64,000 nucleotides of DNA from Chloroflexi bacterium HGW-Chloroflexi-2 (GTDB lineage Bacteria; Chloroflexota; Anaerolineae; Anaerolineales; Anaerolineaceae): contig PHBY01000019.1 in NCBI GenBank assembly GCA_002840735.1, positions 1 to 64,000 of the forward strand, written 5' to 3'. The notes below the pieces were generated by a model. The model had not been told where the DNA came from and ran no database searches. It was given only the letters and a program-made list of their open reading frames with translations. The position numbers were made by a program, and so were the translations under genes. Below, piece by piece: positions 45,870-54,915 of this stretch. Every line of letters begins with the position of its first letter. The first letter of the stretch is position 1.

Positions 45870-46656
45870 TATTAACCATATTTCATTTCAATATCCAAAT
45901 GGTTATCCAGCACTACGTGATGTACATTTAAATATACCTTCAGAACAACATATCGCATTGATAGGACACAATGGGTGTGGAAAAACAACCCTTGCGCGGT
46001 GTATTAAAGGATTGCTTCACCCAACCAATGGAGAAATTTTATTGGATGGCAAATCAATTCGAAATGAAAAAATATCTTCCCTGGCACACAAGGTTGGTTT
46101 TGTTTTCCAACATCCTGATGACCAGATATTTCATCAAACGGTGTATCAGGAAGTTGCTTTTGGCCCGAAAAATCTTGGTATGTCTGGGGAAGTTCAGGTT
46201 GAAAAGATAAAAGAAGCTCTTGCATTAACCGGATTGGAAAACGAAAAAACAACCCATCCTTATGATCTGAGTCTCTCTGCCAGAAAACGAATCGCCATCG
46301 CATCAACCCTTGCCATGGATACGGACATCATCATTTTTGATGAACCCACAGCCGGAATGGATCATAAAGAATTAACGTTAATGAAAGTAATCTTTCAAGA
46401 ACTTCGCAACAAGAAAAAAACAATCATCACAATTTCACATGATATGGACCTGGTATTGGAACAAAGTGATCAACTGGCTATTATGGCTGCAGGCCAAATC
46501 GTTAAAGTTGGCGATCCCGTTATACTTTTTCGCGATATGGAGGAAAATTTTTCTGAAATGGTTGCTCCACAAATGGTACGCTTGTCGCAGAGGGTTTTAA
46601 AAAATAATAAAACTGCCAAAACAGTGGATCAATTTGTTGATTTTCTAATCCAATAG
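45859..46656 (+). CDS. ecfA2: ECF transporter ATPase EcfA2 with degenerate signature motif
   Basis: A 265-residue ABC ATPase with Walker A GHNGCGKTT, the Q-loop FQHPDDQIFHQT and Walker B IIIFDEPTAGMD. The ABC signature reads LSLSARKR instead of LSGGQ-like, so one of the two composite ATP sites would be weakened. Many heterodimeric ABC ATPases have one non-canonical site. ATG 45,859 overlaps the ecfA1 end. An upstream TTG would add 14 residues and is not favoured. Confidence 0.9.
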   Translation: MEININHISFQYPNGYPALRDVHLNIPSEQHIALIGHNGCGKTTLARCIKGLLHPTNGEILLDGKSIRNEKISSLAHKVGFVFQHPDDQIFHQTVYQEVAFGPKNLGMSGEVQVEKIKEALALTGLENEKTTHPYDLSLSARKRIAIASTLAMDTDIIIFDEPTAGMDHKELTLMKVIFQELRNKKKTIITISHDMDLVLEQSDQLAIMAAGQIVKVGDPVILFRDMEENFSEMVAPQMVRLSQRVLKNNKTAKTVDQFVDFLIQ

Positions 46657-46691
46657 CATTTCGTTCTTTCTGGCATGCTGACCATTTTTCC

Positions 46692-46720
46692 TTGACGATC
46701 TATCTGAAATGCGGTATATT
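46692..46720 (+). promoter_or_regulatory. tRNA-Arg promoter
   Basis: TTGACG (46,692-46,697) and TATATT (46,715-46,720) with an ideal 17-base spacer. The expected start is about 13 bases before the tRNA 5' end. Confidence 0.85.
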
Positions 46721-46739
46721 TTGCGTGCTTATTCAGCAC

Positions 46740-46813
46740 GCCCCGGTAGCTCAATTGGACAGAGTACCTGCTTGCGGAGCAGATGGTTGCAGATTCGAGT
46801 TCTGCCCGGGGCA
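46740..46813 (+). tRNA. tRNA-Arg (anticodon GCG)
   Basis: Folds as a full cloverleaf: acceptor GCCCCGG/CCGGGGC, D arm GCTC/GAGT with G18-G19-A20, T arm GCAGA/TCTGC with TTCGAGT loop, discriminator A. The anticodon loop TTGCGGA gives GCG, reading Arg codons CGC/CGU. The top pair of the anticodon stem is C-A, a mismatch. CCA is not encoded. A20 is an arginine identity element. Confidence 0.92.
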
Positions 46814-46817
46814 CACG

Positions 46818-46846
46818 AAGGTCGACTAAATTGGTCGACCTTTTTT
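46818..46846 (+). terminator. Terminator after tRNA-Arg
   Basis: Nine-base arms AAGGTCGAC and GTCGACCTT (46,818-46,826 and 46,834-46,842) with a TAAATTG loop and six T at 46,841-46,846. Confidence 0.92.
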
Positions 46847-46890
46847 GTTAAGTTTTGACGCATCCCAACCCAAGTCCGCATTCTCTCACA

Positions 46891-47002
46891 CCACGGATTG
46901 AAATCCGTGGATATCATTCTCAAACCGAATGAATTCGGTTCAACCACCCCAAAACCTGTTTCAACAGGTTTGAAACCGCCAGCCTGTGATTTCAATCACA
47001 GG
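46891..47002. repeat. Four-palindrome array, unit 1
   Basis: Four hairpins in a row: CCACGGATTGAAATCCGTGG (46,891-46,910), AACCGAATGAATTCGGTT (46,923-46,940), AAACCTGTTTCAACAGGTTT (46,952-46,971) and CCTGTGATTTCAATCACAGG (46,983-47,002). Arms are 8-9 bp, loops 2-4 bases, and centres are GA/TGAA or their complements. Stem sequences differ but pairing is perfect. Confidence 0.85.
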
Positions 47003-47060
47003 TGCCAAAACACAACCTCGATGGTAACCATCCACTCCATCCGCAAATACACACATCCCA

Positions 47061-47092
47061 AACCCGAACCTTCATCAACCCGAACCTTCATC
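47061..47092. repeat. 16-bp tandem repeat
   Basis: AACCCGAACCTTCATC occurs twice head-to-tail between the two palindrome arrays. Confidence 0.8.
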
Positions 47093-47101
47093 CAACCCAC
47101 G

Positions 47102-47214
47102 CCACGGATTGAAATCCGCGTCTGCTATTCTCAAACCGAATGAATTCGGTTCAACCACCCCAAAAACCTGTTTGAACAGGTTTGAACCTCCTATCCTGTG
47201 ATTTCAATCACAGG
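47102..47214. repeat. Four-palindrome array, unit 2
   Basis: Repeats unit 1 about 211 bases later in the same order, with the first palindrome one pair short of perfect and the third with centre TG instead of TC. The last (47,195-47,214) lies six bases past the stop of the copper-chaperone gene. No gene is seen in 46,847-47,220. Confidence 0.85.
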
Positions 47215-47220
47215 TGAAAT

Positions 47221-47439
47221 TCACAAATCCTCCACGGTATATCCCAACTCATCAATTGCCTTTCGAATTTCCTCTTCACTCACCTTGCTATCATCATACT
47301 CCACCAGCATACTCTGCTTCTGATAACTTGCTTCTGCCCTTTTCACCCCTGGCAGATCATCCTCCAGTCCCTCCAATTTCATCACACAGGCGGAACAATG
47401 CATATCCGGTATCCGAAAAGTCTTCTTTATAATACTCAT
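47221..47439 (-). CDS. Heavy-metal-binding (HMA) copper chaperone-like protein
   Basis: A 72-residue HMA domain with the metal-binding MHCSAC motif near residue 14 and the usual beta-alpha-beta-beta-alpha-beta spacing. It likely carries Cu(I). It overlaps the end of the upstream cupredoxin-fused membrane protein by four bases (ATGA), so the two are translated together and probably act in copper handling. Confidence 0.9.
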   Translation of the reverse strand: MSIIKKTFRIPDMHCSACVMKLEGLEDDLPGVKRAEASYQKQSMLVEYDDSKVSEEEIRKAIDELGYTVEDL

Positions 47440-48518
47440 TGGAATTTGATCACGCCTGTGTACATACCCATCGAGCAGGAATACGCCAGAGTCGTGCCTG
47501 CTTTCTGGGGTGGAATTTCGATCAGTTTTTCACCGGTGGCGTCCAGCAATGCCTTGATATTTAAGGAAGGAATGATGAAAGAACGCGAGCAGGAAATGGT
47601 GTTGTTGGTTTTCAAACGCAACGTGACCGGTACACCGGCAGTGGCTAAGCTTTCATACGGGTAATAACCATCATTATTGGCATACACCACCACATCACTA
47701 CTCACTTCAGGCGTGGCATTTACCGAAACGGACGGGAAGTTCGTACGATCGTCGATGCGCGGGATGGTGTTGGCATTCACCCGACTGGCATTTGTCAGAC
47801 GACTGATGGTATACGGAAATCCCAAAATATTCAGCCCGGAATCCAGTGAGAGAAAGGTAAAAATCACCAGTGCCAAGGCTACGAATCTAACAAAGTATTT
47901 CTCCATCAAAGCACCCAGTTTGGTTGCCAAATAGGTGAGCAGGAAGAACAACGGACTGGCTCCCAGAGTGAAGGCAAACATGATCATACCACCCTGGAGG
48001 GGGCTACCCGTGCTGACCGCCAACGCCATCATTGTCTGAGTTACACCGCAGGGGATGAAGACCGTAAGCGCGCCCAGAAACAACGGCGAGAACCAGGTTT
48101 CCTGGCCTTTTGCTTTACGCCGGATCCAGCGTCGCATGGCAGGTGGTGGTTCAATATTGAAATAACGAAAAATGGGATGTACATTCAGCAAACGCATGGC
48201 ATTCCCCAGCATAAAGATCGCGATCGCAATCTGCAACCCAGCTCGCATCTGGGGTGTCAGGTCGAATACAGAACCCAATACCCCCAGCAGTACGCCAAAC
48301 AAGGTATAAACCACCAGTTTGGCGATTAAAAACAAAGCGATGGGTTGCGCCAGCGGAAGATTAATTTTCGTGTTCTTTTTTTTCTTTCTGGTAACCTGAA
48401 CATGCGTTTCAATTTGACTTGCCAAAGAACTGGTCAACAATCCTCCCTGGATGGCCATACAACTCAATCCGCCGGCGGTCAATCCTGTAAGAAATACAAT
48501 CCAGAGGGATGTATCCAT
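47436..48518 (-). CDS. TauE/SafE-DsbD_2-like membrane protein with C-terminal cupredoxin domain
   Basis: This 360-residue protein has six or more membrane helices of the sulfite-exporter/DsbD_2 type (LTGLTAGGLSCMAIQGG at the start, FIPCGVTQTMMALA mid-way). A periplasmic cupredoxin-like domain (about 270-360) follows, with CSRSFIIP and YSCSMGMYTG supplying likely Cys/Met copper ligands. Such proteins occur next to HMA chaperones in copper homeostasis or cytochrome oxidase assembly. The start is set at 48,518, behind CAGGAG. An upstream start would add seven residues. Confidence 0.82.
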   Translation of the reverse strand: MDTSLWIVFLTGLTAGGLSCMAIQGGLLTSSLASQIETHVQVTRKKKKNTKINLPLAQPIALFLIAKLVVYTLFGVLLGVLGSVFDLTPQMRAGLQIAIAIFMLGNAMRLLNVHPIFRYFNIEPPPAMRRWIRRKAKGQETWFSPLFLGALTVFIPCGVTQTMMALAVSTGSPLQGGMIMFAFTLGASPLFFLLTYLATKLGALMEKYFVRFVALALVIFTFLSLDSGLNILGFPYTISRLTNASRVNANTIPRIDDRTNFPSVSVNATPEVSSDVVVYANNDGYYPYESLATAGVPVTLRLKTNNTISCSRSFIIPSLNIKALLDATGEKLIEIPPQKAGTTLAYSCSMGMYTGVIKFQ

Positions 48519-48639
48519 GTTTTTCTCCTGCTGTACCATGACTGAACAGATAAATTATGTCGTATTATATCAAACTTTCAACACTACATAATAAAAGGAT
48601 ATGTTGCAAGATATCAGTTACATATACATTCAACTATTA

Positions 48640-49056
48640 TTAGAAAATTTGAGTGTGCTTACTTAAGAATTCATCAGGAGATAAAACCTGGATGTTAAAT
48701 CTTTGAAGATATTGAAAATGCTTAAAATTGCCCGAGATCAAAATGACATTCTTATTGATGGCTAATTCAGCAAAGGGTATGTCACCTTCATCAATAATTT
48801 CATATTGGGAAAAATTAACTGGTGTGCATTCAATCCAAACGGAAGAGAAAGCAATAAAACTTAATACTGCATCAGCACGATCCTTTGGAATATTCAATTT
48901 TGGTCGATGTAGTACATCCTGATATTCTTTAAATACTCTTTCATCAATAACCAAATGGATTTTTCTCATCAAAATTGCATCAATGATTTGTTCTGGTTTA
49001 CTGTTACGTTTAAGAAGTCCTGAGACGAGAACATTTGTATCTAAGACTATTAGCAT
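48640..49056 (-). CDS. PIN-domain toxin (COG1569 family)
   Basis: A 138-residue PIN nuclease with acidic residues D6 (LDTNVLVSG), the central Glu of VFKEYQDVL and D-I-PFAEL near 91. It is a putative RNase toxin. Its start codon directly abuts the antitoxin stop, and both read on the minus strand. Confidence 0.88.
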   Translation of the reverse strand: MLIVLDTNVLVSGLLKRNSKPEQIIDAILMRKIHLVIDERVFKEYQDVLHRPKLNIPKDRADAVLSFIAFSSVWIECTPVNFSQYEIIDEGDIPFAELAINKNVILISGNFKHFQYLQRFNIQVLSPDEFLSKHTQIF

Positions 49057-49476
49057 CTAGCGCTGTTTCCTCACTTCATGAATTTCGGTTTGAATGTCTT
49101 CATCTGTGATTTCATAAGTGGGAGATGATTCAGCGATTAGTCGAATTGATTCCACGGCTGCCTGTGCTTGAAGTTGAAGAGCCTGGTAAAGCAGGTCGCG
49201 TTCTTCCTGGCTAAGATTGAATTCTGTCATCAACTGGTCAGAACCTGTAATTTTTGCACGAGTCAATACCTGCTCTATCTTAATTCCTCTGGAATTGAGA
49301 CTCTTACCAAGAATGACCAGCAAATCATCAGCCGCCGACCCAAGAGGCTTGATAATTACACCATTTTCAGTGCTTATAAATGTAACTAAATCACCTTTTT
49401 TAAGCTTCAATTGGCGACGAATATCTCTCGGGATAGTCACCTGTCCTTTTTCCTGTACTCTAACAGTTGTAATCAT
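49057..49476 (-). CDS. AbrB/SpoVT-type antitoxin of the PIN toxin
   Basis: A 139-residue protein with an N-terminal SpoVT-AbrB swapped-hairpin DNA-binding domain (TVRVQEKGQVTIPRDIRRQLKLKKGDLV) and a C-terminal tail for toxin binding. ATG 49,476 follows GGAGG. A TTG four codons earlier is part of the ribosome site. It probably represses its own promoter: a TATAAT on the minus strand (49,510-49,515) and direct repeats GTCATAC (49,492 and 49,500) lie just upstream. Confidence 0.88.
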   Translation of the reverse strand: MITTVRVQEKGQVTIPRDIRRQLKLKKGDLVTFISTENGVIIKPLGSAADDLLVILGKSLNSRGIKIEQVLTRAKITGSDQLMTEFNLSQEERDLLYQALQLQAQAAVESIRLIAESSPTYEITDEDIQTEIHEVRKQR

Positions 49477-49491
49477 ATGGACCTCCAAAAA

Positions 49492-49515
49492 GTCATACGG
49501 TCATACTTAATTATA
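49492..49515 (-). promoter_or_regulatory. Candidate promoter and operator of the antitoxin
   Basis: Two GTCATAC words spaced by one base (49,492-49,506) lie between the ribosome site and a minus-strand TATAAT (49,510-49,515). This is a plausible AbrB-type binding site. No clear -35. Confidence 0.4.
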
Positions 49516-49539
49516 TCATGCACCAAACAAATAATCCTA

Positions 49540-50394
49540 TTAAACAAACCTTGATAATATAAACGCCACCAACCCGATGGTAGCGCTTAGATATAGACCC
49601 CGCATGGCTCGATACCCTTCTTGATGCGTCCTACTCTTCATCAATCGTATCCCAAAAAAGACAATTGCCACATCCATCAGACCAATTGGTAGAATGTAGG
49701 CCAGGCTGGTCTCCCCCAAAACAACCGGCAGCAGGGATAGCAAAATCATTACTACAAATAATGCGCCACTGATCCGCAACGCAATCCGCTTTCCATGCAA
49801 GATCGCCAGCGATTGCGAACCACTCTTCCTGTCACCTTCCATATCCATGGCATCTCCGGCAATCTCCTCTGCCAGATCAAAAACAAACGCAATCGCCCCA
49901 AAAATCCAAACCAAAGGATTGCCTCCTTCTCCAACGCTGATCCCACCCAGAATAAAGGTCATGGCTACATTGATGGCGACGATCAGATTGCCCATCAGTC
50001 CACTGGCTTTCAGTTTCCAGTTGTACAGAAAGCCCAACCCCCACAGCACCAGGCTTAATGCCAGCACCAGTGGAGCGATCCATCCGGCAATCAGCAAGGC
50101 GATCAGAGCAGTAACCACCCCGAATAGAATGGCTTCGGTGGGTGTGACTTTGCCGGATGGGATGGGTTTATGCGGGGTGTTGATGCGGTCAACTTCCAGG
50201 TCAAACAGGTCATTGAAGATCATGGCAGAGCTTGATAAAAACAGTCCCAGTCCAAACCCCAAGCCCAGATTGGTAAGCGTCGGGAATCTTCCCAGAGCGA
50301 TCGTTTGACCAACCACCACACAGATGCCGGCTGAAATGGGCAACTCCGGGCGGATTAATTGCAGCAACGCTTTGGCTTTTTCAAAAATGGACAT
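49540..50394 (-). CDS. UbiA-family prenyltransferase
   Basis: A 284-residue protein with about eight membrane helices and two Asp-rich metal sites, NDLFDLEVDR (about 60) and DLAEEIAGDAMDMEGDR (about 170). It transfers a prenyl chain to an acceptor. The RINTPHKPIPSG segment resembles the geranylgeranylglycerol-phosphate and chlorophyll-synthase-like groups, but the acceptor cannot be told. It is transcribed away from lysC. Confidence 0.88.
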   Translation of the reverse strand: MSIFEKAKALLQLIRPELPISAGICVVVGQTIALGRFPTLTNLGLGFGLGLFLSSSAMIFNDLFDLEVDRINTPHKPIPSGKVTPTEAILFGVVTALIALLIAGWIAPLVLALSLVLWGLGFLYNWKLKASGLMGNLIVAINVAMTFILGGISVGEGGNPLVWIFGAIAFVFDLAEEIAGDAMDMEGDRKSGSQSLAILHGKRIALRISGALFVVMILLSLLPVVLGETSLAYILPIGLMDVAIVFFGIRLMKSRTHQEGYRAMRGLYLSATIGLVAFILSRFV

Positions 50395-50478
50395 TTTGTT
50401 CTCCTGTTCGAGGGGATGGTTACTGCAATTATATCGATTATTTGGATTTCAAAGATTGCTTTTTTGAAATCATGTTGA

Positions 50479-50507
50479 TTGACCTGCCTCTTGCATACGC
50501 GTATAAT
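50479..50507 (+). promoter_or_regulatory. lysC-thrC promoter
   Basis: TTGACC (50,479-50,484) and perfect TATAAT (50,502-50,507), 17-base spacer. The predicted leader is about 45 bases and ends in TCGGAGG before the ATG. No attenuator structure is evident. Confidence 0.85.
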
Positions 50508-50558
50508 CGTTCTAATCCTTTACCATTTCTTCAATGAACGTTTTTTCTCGGAGGCATT

Positions 50559-51977
50559 ATGCGCACATTGGTGATGAAATTCGGTGGTACCTCAGTCGGT
50601 AGCCCGGTTGCAATCCAACAAACTGCGACTATTATTAAAAACCATAAAACCCGTTGGGACAATCTGGTCGTGGTAGTTTCCGCCATGAGTGGCATCACTG
50701 ATAAATTAATCCAGAGTGCCCGCCTGGCAGCGGATAACGACGGAGCAGGTGCTCGCGAGATCATCACCCTGATCCAGAATCAACACCTGGAAGTAGTCAA
50801 CACATTGGTTTCGGATTCCACTGAGAAACAAAAACAGCTGGCTGTCCTGCAGCAACGTCTGGATGAATTAAGCAATTACTGCCAGAGTATTCAGGTACTG
50901 GGGGAGGTTACCCCGCGCGGCATGGATGTGATTTCCTCACTCGGAGAACGCATCAACTCACAAATTATTGCAGCTGTCCTACACAGCATCGGAACGCCCG
51001 CCCAGGCTATCGAAGCATCTGAATGCATTATCACCGATCGTACTTTTCAGAATGCCGTCCCGGATATGCAACGCAGCCGAGAGAAAATCCAATCCAATCT
51101 CACTCCCCTCTTCCAGCAATCAATTGTGCCGGTCGTAACCGGTTTTATGGCAGCCACACCGGAAGGAGTGATCACCACTCTTGGACGGGGTGGCAGCGAT
51201 TATACTGCCGCCATTCTGGCCGATTGCCTGGACGCCGACGAGGTCTGGATCTGGACGGATGTGGATGGTGTACTCTCCGCTGATCCGCGCGTGGTACCGG
51301 ATGCCCGACCGATCCCTGAGATATCCTTCGCCGAGGTAGGTGAATTAGCTTATTTCGGTGCCAGAGTCCTGCATCCCAAAACCATCCGGCCGGTGGTCAC
51401 ACGTAACATGCCCTTATGGGTCAAAAACACCTTCAACCCGGATTTTCCTGGCACGCGCATCACCCAGAATCCTCCCCGTACCCGGGGAGAGATCACCGCC
51501 ATTTCCACCATTAAAGATCTCAGCATCATCACCGTGGAAGGACGCGGCATGTTGGGGGTGCCCGGTATTGCTGCCCGTACATTCGGTGCAGTCGCCCGTA
51601 CCGGCGCGAGTGTCCTGATGATCTCGCAATCCTCATCGGAACAGTCGATCTGCTTCACCATTCCATCTGTGCACAATGGCGAGGTGATCAGGTCGATTGA
51701 GTCGGAAATGGCATTGGAATTAATGCGGGGGGATATTGACCGGGTCTGGTCACGCGATCATGTCGTCATTGTCAGCATCATTGGCTCCGGGATGCGCGAA
51801 ACCCCCGGTGTCTCCGCCCGTATCTTTGGCGCTCTCGGAAAAAACCTGATCAATGTCATCGCCATCGCCCAGGGCTCATCCGAATACAGCATCTCACTGG
51901 TGTTGGATCAGGAAGACGCGCAGCGAGCTGTGCGTGCCATTCATGCTGAAACTCTTCCTTCACTGAATGGAGGTTAA
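50559..51977 (+). CDS. lysC: Aspartate kinase
   Basis: Phosphorylates aspartate, the first step toward threonine, methionine and lysine. The 472-residue protein has the kinase motif [22 protein letters not shown], and two ACT domains near the C-terminus ([21 protein letters not shown] and [21 protein letters not shown]) that allow feedback inhibition. The layout matches the monofunctional ThrA-like class. threonine synthase follows one base later, so feedback is likely by threonine. Confidence 0.95.
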   Translation: MRTLVMKFGGTSVGSPVAIQQTATIIKNHKTRWDNLVVVVSAMSGITDKLIQSARLAADNDGAGAREIITLIQNQHLEVVNTLVSDSTEKQKQLAVLQQRLDELSNYCQSIQVLGEVTPRGMDVISSLGERINSQIIAAVLHSIGTPAQAIEASECIITDRTFQNAVPDMQRSREKIQSNLTPLFQQSIVPVVTGFMAATPEGVITTLGRGGSDYTAAILADCLDADEVWIWTDVDGVLSADPRVVPDARPIPEISFAEVGELAYFGARVLHPKTIRPVVTRNMPLWVKNTFNPDFPGTRITQNPPRTRGEITAISTIKDLSIITVEGRGMLGVPGIAARTFGAVARTGASVLMISQSSSEQSICFTIPSVHNGEVIRSIESEMALELMRGDIDRVWSRDHVVIVSIIGSGMRETPGVSARIFGALGKNLINVIAIAQGSSEYSISLVLDQEDAQRAVRAIHAETLPSLNGG

Positions 51978-51978
51978 T

Positions 51979-53301
51979 ATGGACTATAACTGCTGGTATG
52001 AATGTATTCGTGGTTGCGGAAGACGCTACTCGATTTTTGATGTGATCTACCGCTGCGAGGTTTGCGGTGGCTTGCTGGAAGTAAAGCATGATATGGCTGC
52101 TTTGCAGCAACGTTCAGCTGCTGAATGGAAATCGATTTTTGAACAACGCGTCTATTCCACCGCCTGGCCATATGGTAGTGGCGTGTGGGGTAAAAAGGAA
52201 TGGGTCTGCCCGTTGATAGACGACGAACAGATCATCTCCACTTATGAAGGCAACAGCAATTTGTTCTGGGCACAACGCTTCGGGCAACAACTGAGCATGG
52301 ATGATTTGTGGGTAAAATTGTGTGGCAACAGCCATACCGGTTCCTTTAAAGATCTGGGAATGACTGTCCTGGTCTCGGTCGTCAAACAGATGATCACCAA
52401 TGGAAAACCGATTCGCGCCATCGCCTGCGCCTCCACCGGGGATACATCGGCCGCCCTGGCGGCTTATGGAGCCGCTGCTAGTATCCCGACCGTGATCCTG
52501 CTGCCGCGCGATAAAGTCTCCACCGCACAATTGATTCAACCGATTGCCAATGGCGCAACCGTCCTCTCGCTGGACACCGATTTCGATGGCTGTATGGCAA
52601 TCGTCAAACAATTGACCGAAGACCCCAGCATTTATCTCGCCAATTCCCTTAATTCATTGCGTATTGAAGGCCAGAAGACCGTCGGCATCGAGATCGTGCA
52701 ACAATTCGATTGGCAGGTACCGGACTGGATCATCCTACCCGCTGGCAACCTGGGTAATGTGCGCGCCCTGGGAAACGGTCTGTTGATGATGCGTGACCTG
52801 GGATTAATCGATCATCTTCCGCGCATCGCCTGTGCACAGGCAGAAAATGCCAACCCGTTTTACCAGGCTTATCTGACCGATTTTCAGGTATTCGAACCAG
52901 TAACAGCCAAAAAGACCGTAGCTTCCGCCATCCAGATCGGCAACCCGGTCAGCTATGAACGCGCACGGCAAACCCTGATTGACTTCAATGGCGTTGTTGA
53001 ACAGGCCAGCGAAGAGGAGATTGCCAACACATGCGCCCAGGCAGATCAAACCGGACTGTATTGCTGCCCTCATACCGGTGTGGCATTATCAGCATTGAAG
53101 AAGCTCCTGCACAAAGGCATCATCGACCCACATGCCCGGGTGGTTGTCATCTCCACAGCGCATGGTCTCAAATTCTCCCAATTCAAGATCGACTATCACC
53201 ACCAGCAGATGGATGGAGTGCAGACTCAATACGCCAATCCACCGCTTGAAATCCCCGCCACCTACGAAGCGGTTCAATCAGTACTGGCTAATCTGGTATA
53301 G
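51979..53301 (+). CDS. thrC: Threonine synthase with N-terminal zinc-ribbon-like segment
   Basis: PLP enzyme converting O-phosphohomoserine to threonine. The 440-residue protein has a Cys pair region (CIRGCG...CEVCGG, about 9-30) and the PLP Lys at K124 ([13 protein letters not shown]), then [16 protein letters not shown] and [16 protein letters not shown] 51,979 is preferred over 51,967 because the GGAGG sits between them. It is probably co-transcribed with lysC. Confidence 0.94.
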   Translation: MDYNCWYECIRGCGRRYSIFDVIYRCEVCGGLLEVKHDMAALQQRSAAEWKSIFEQRVYSTAWPYGSGVWGKKEWVCPLIDDEQIISTYEGNSNLFWAQRFGQQLSMDDLWVKLCGNSHTGSFKDLGMTVLVSVVKQMITNGKPIRAIACASTGDTSAALAAYGAAASIPTVILLPRDKVSTAQLIQPIANGATVLSLDTDFDGCMAIVKQLTEDPSIYLANSLNSLRIEGQKTVGIEIVQQFDWQVPDWIILPAGNLGNVRALGNGLLMMRDLGLIDHLPRIACAQAENANPFYQAYLTDFQVFEPVTAKKTVASAIQIGNPVSYERARQTLIDFNGVVEQASEEEIANTCAQADQTGLYCCPHTGVALSALKKLLHKGIIDPHARVVVISTAHGLKFSQFKIDYHHQQMDGVQTQYANPPLEIPATYEAVQSVLANLV

Positions 53302-53305
53302 CTGA

Positions 53306-54730
53306 TTACCAGTTCCCGGTTAAGATGCGTCCCATGCAGACCCCATTCATGCTGGCTTGCATCAAACCACGCGTCAATCCTGCTCCATCGCCCAACACGT
53401 GCAGATTCTTTACATTGGTCTCAAACTGGGGATTGATCACAATTTTATTCGAATAAAACTTCACCTCAACCCCATACAACAACGTGCTGTCGCTGGCAAT
53501 GCCCGGCATGATGTTTTCCAATGCTTCCAATGTTTCGATCACATCGATCATGATGCGATACGGCAACACCAAACTTAAATCTCCTGCCACTGCGTCCTTA
53601 AGGGTCGGTTGAATGATGTTCTTGGCCACTCGTGAGGCAGTCGACCGCCGGCCGCGCTTGAGATCCCCATACCTTTGCACCAGCACCTTGCCACCCGAGA
53701 GCATATTTCCAAGTTCAGCAATATAACGCCCATACTCAATTGGGGTTTTGAAAGGTTCGGTGAAGGATTTTGACACCAGCAGGGCAAAATTAGTGTTGCT
53801 GGTCTTGAGTGCCTGATCCTTGTAACTGTGGCCATTCACCACCGCCAGATCTCCATAACGTTCCTCAGAGACCTCACCACGCGGGTTCCAGCAAAAGGTA
53901 CGCACACGATCTTCAAAAGTTTTGGTGTAATAGATCAATTTGGCTTCATACAGGGTGGAGTCGATATCATAGGTCACCCCAGCGTCCGTTTCAACACGTA
54001 CGCCAATATCCACCTGTCCATTGCGTGAGACTACCCCGTATTGCTTGCACATGCTATTCAACCACTCGCTGCCTTCGCGCCCGATAGCCACGATCACTTT
54101 ATCCCCACGCACCTGATGACCATCCTCCGTAATCACCCCCACGATCTTCTTCAGCCCATCCGGGTCAGTTTCGATCAGAAAATCGCTCACTATTGTACGG
54201 AAACACATTTCGATCTCTAAATCTTCCAATGCTTTCTGAATTCGGGCATAGATATCATAGGCTTTTTCCGTACCCATGTGACGCACACCCGATTCAATCA
54301 ACTTCAAATGCGATTGGGCTGCCGCGCGGCGAATCAGATCCACGCGACCATTGGTGTCAATTCCATGCACCACCGGATCAGCACCAAAGCTCAGATAGAG
54401 GTTATCGGTATACTCCAATAAGCGGCGAAATGGCTCTGCCCCGATATACTTGATGAGATCTCCCCCGACTTCCCCATCATGACTGATCGAAAGTTTACCA
54501 TCACTGAAACTACCACTGCCTGAAAAACCGGTGGTGATGGCGCACGGATCACAGTTGGCACACACCCCCGTCTTGCGTTTGGGGCATTTACGCTTCTCAA
54601 TCGAATTCCCTTTTTCTATCATTAAAATACGGGATTCGGGTTGGTGTTGCTTGGCTTCATAAGCGGTGAAAATACCCGCGGGTCCAGCACCGACGATCAA
54701 GATATCGTAAGAGTCAAAAGTTGGTTTCAT
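53306..54730 (-). CDS. FAD-dependent dehydrogenase (COG2509 type)
   Basis: A 474-residue flavoprotein with a dinucleotide-binding start, ILIVGAGPAGIFTAYEA. A Cys-rich CPKRKTGVCANCDPCAITTGFSGSGSFSDGKLS region follows, and the C-terminus GDGAGLTRGLMQASMNG completes FAD binding. Members are uncharacterised. ATG 54,730 follows TTGGAG. The longer frame would start before this. It converges with thrC. Confidence 0.85.
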   Translation of the reverse strand: MKPTFDSYDILIVGAGPAGIFTAYEAKQHQPESRILMIEKGNSIEKRKCPKRKTGVCANCDPCAITTGFSGSGSFSDGKLSISHDGEVGGDLIKYIGAEPFRRLLEYTDNLYLSFGADPVVHGIDTNGRVDLIRRAAAQSHLKLIESGVRHMGTEKAYDIYARIQKALEDLEIEMCFRTIVSDFLIETDPDGLKKIVGVITEDGHQVRGDKVIVAIGREGSEWLNSMCKQYGVVSRNGQVDIGVRVETDAGVTYDIDSTLYEAKLIYYTKTFEDRVRTFCWNPRGEVSEERYGDLAVVNGHSYKDQALKTSNTNFALLVSKSFTEPFKTPIEYGRYIAELGNMLSGGKVLVQRYGDLKRGRRSTASRVAKNIIQPTLKDAVAGDLSLVLPYRIMIDVIETLEALENIMPGIASDSTLLYGVEVKFYSNKIVINPQFETNVKNLHVLGDGAGLTRGLMQASMNGVCMGRILTGNW

Positions 54731-54886
54731 TGGTAAAACTCCAATCAGGGATAAAAAAATTGTATCATAACGATCGAGATGTGATTGTCTGATCAACATA
54801 TCAGAATTTATCTGTCTGCTCGAAAAATCAATTTTAACATTCGGTTAAATTTTCAGAAATGGCTTTTATCATCCCCCTGAACCCGC

Positions 54887-54892
54887 TATAAT
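54887..54892 (+). promoter_or_regulatory. Possible -10 box of arsC
   Basis: TATAAT 23 bases before the arsC ATG; a GAAAGGA ribosome site follows. No strong -35. Confidence 0.4.
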
Positions 54893-54915
54893 ATCAAAAT
54901 AATTGAAAGGAATCC

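Noticed and set aside
46729-47143. Coding frames over tRNA-Arg and the palindrome array
   Set aside because: They overlap a cloverleaf tRNA and hairpin repeats and encode no family.
46891-47214. CRISPR array
   Set aside because: The repeats are four different palindromes in a twofold duplication, not one direct repeat with unique spacers of constant length; no cas genes are near.
49847-50308. 153-codon plus-strand frame opposite the UbiA gene
   Set aside because: Pro/Ser-rich complement shadow; the minus-strand gene has both Asp-rich motifs.
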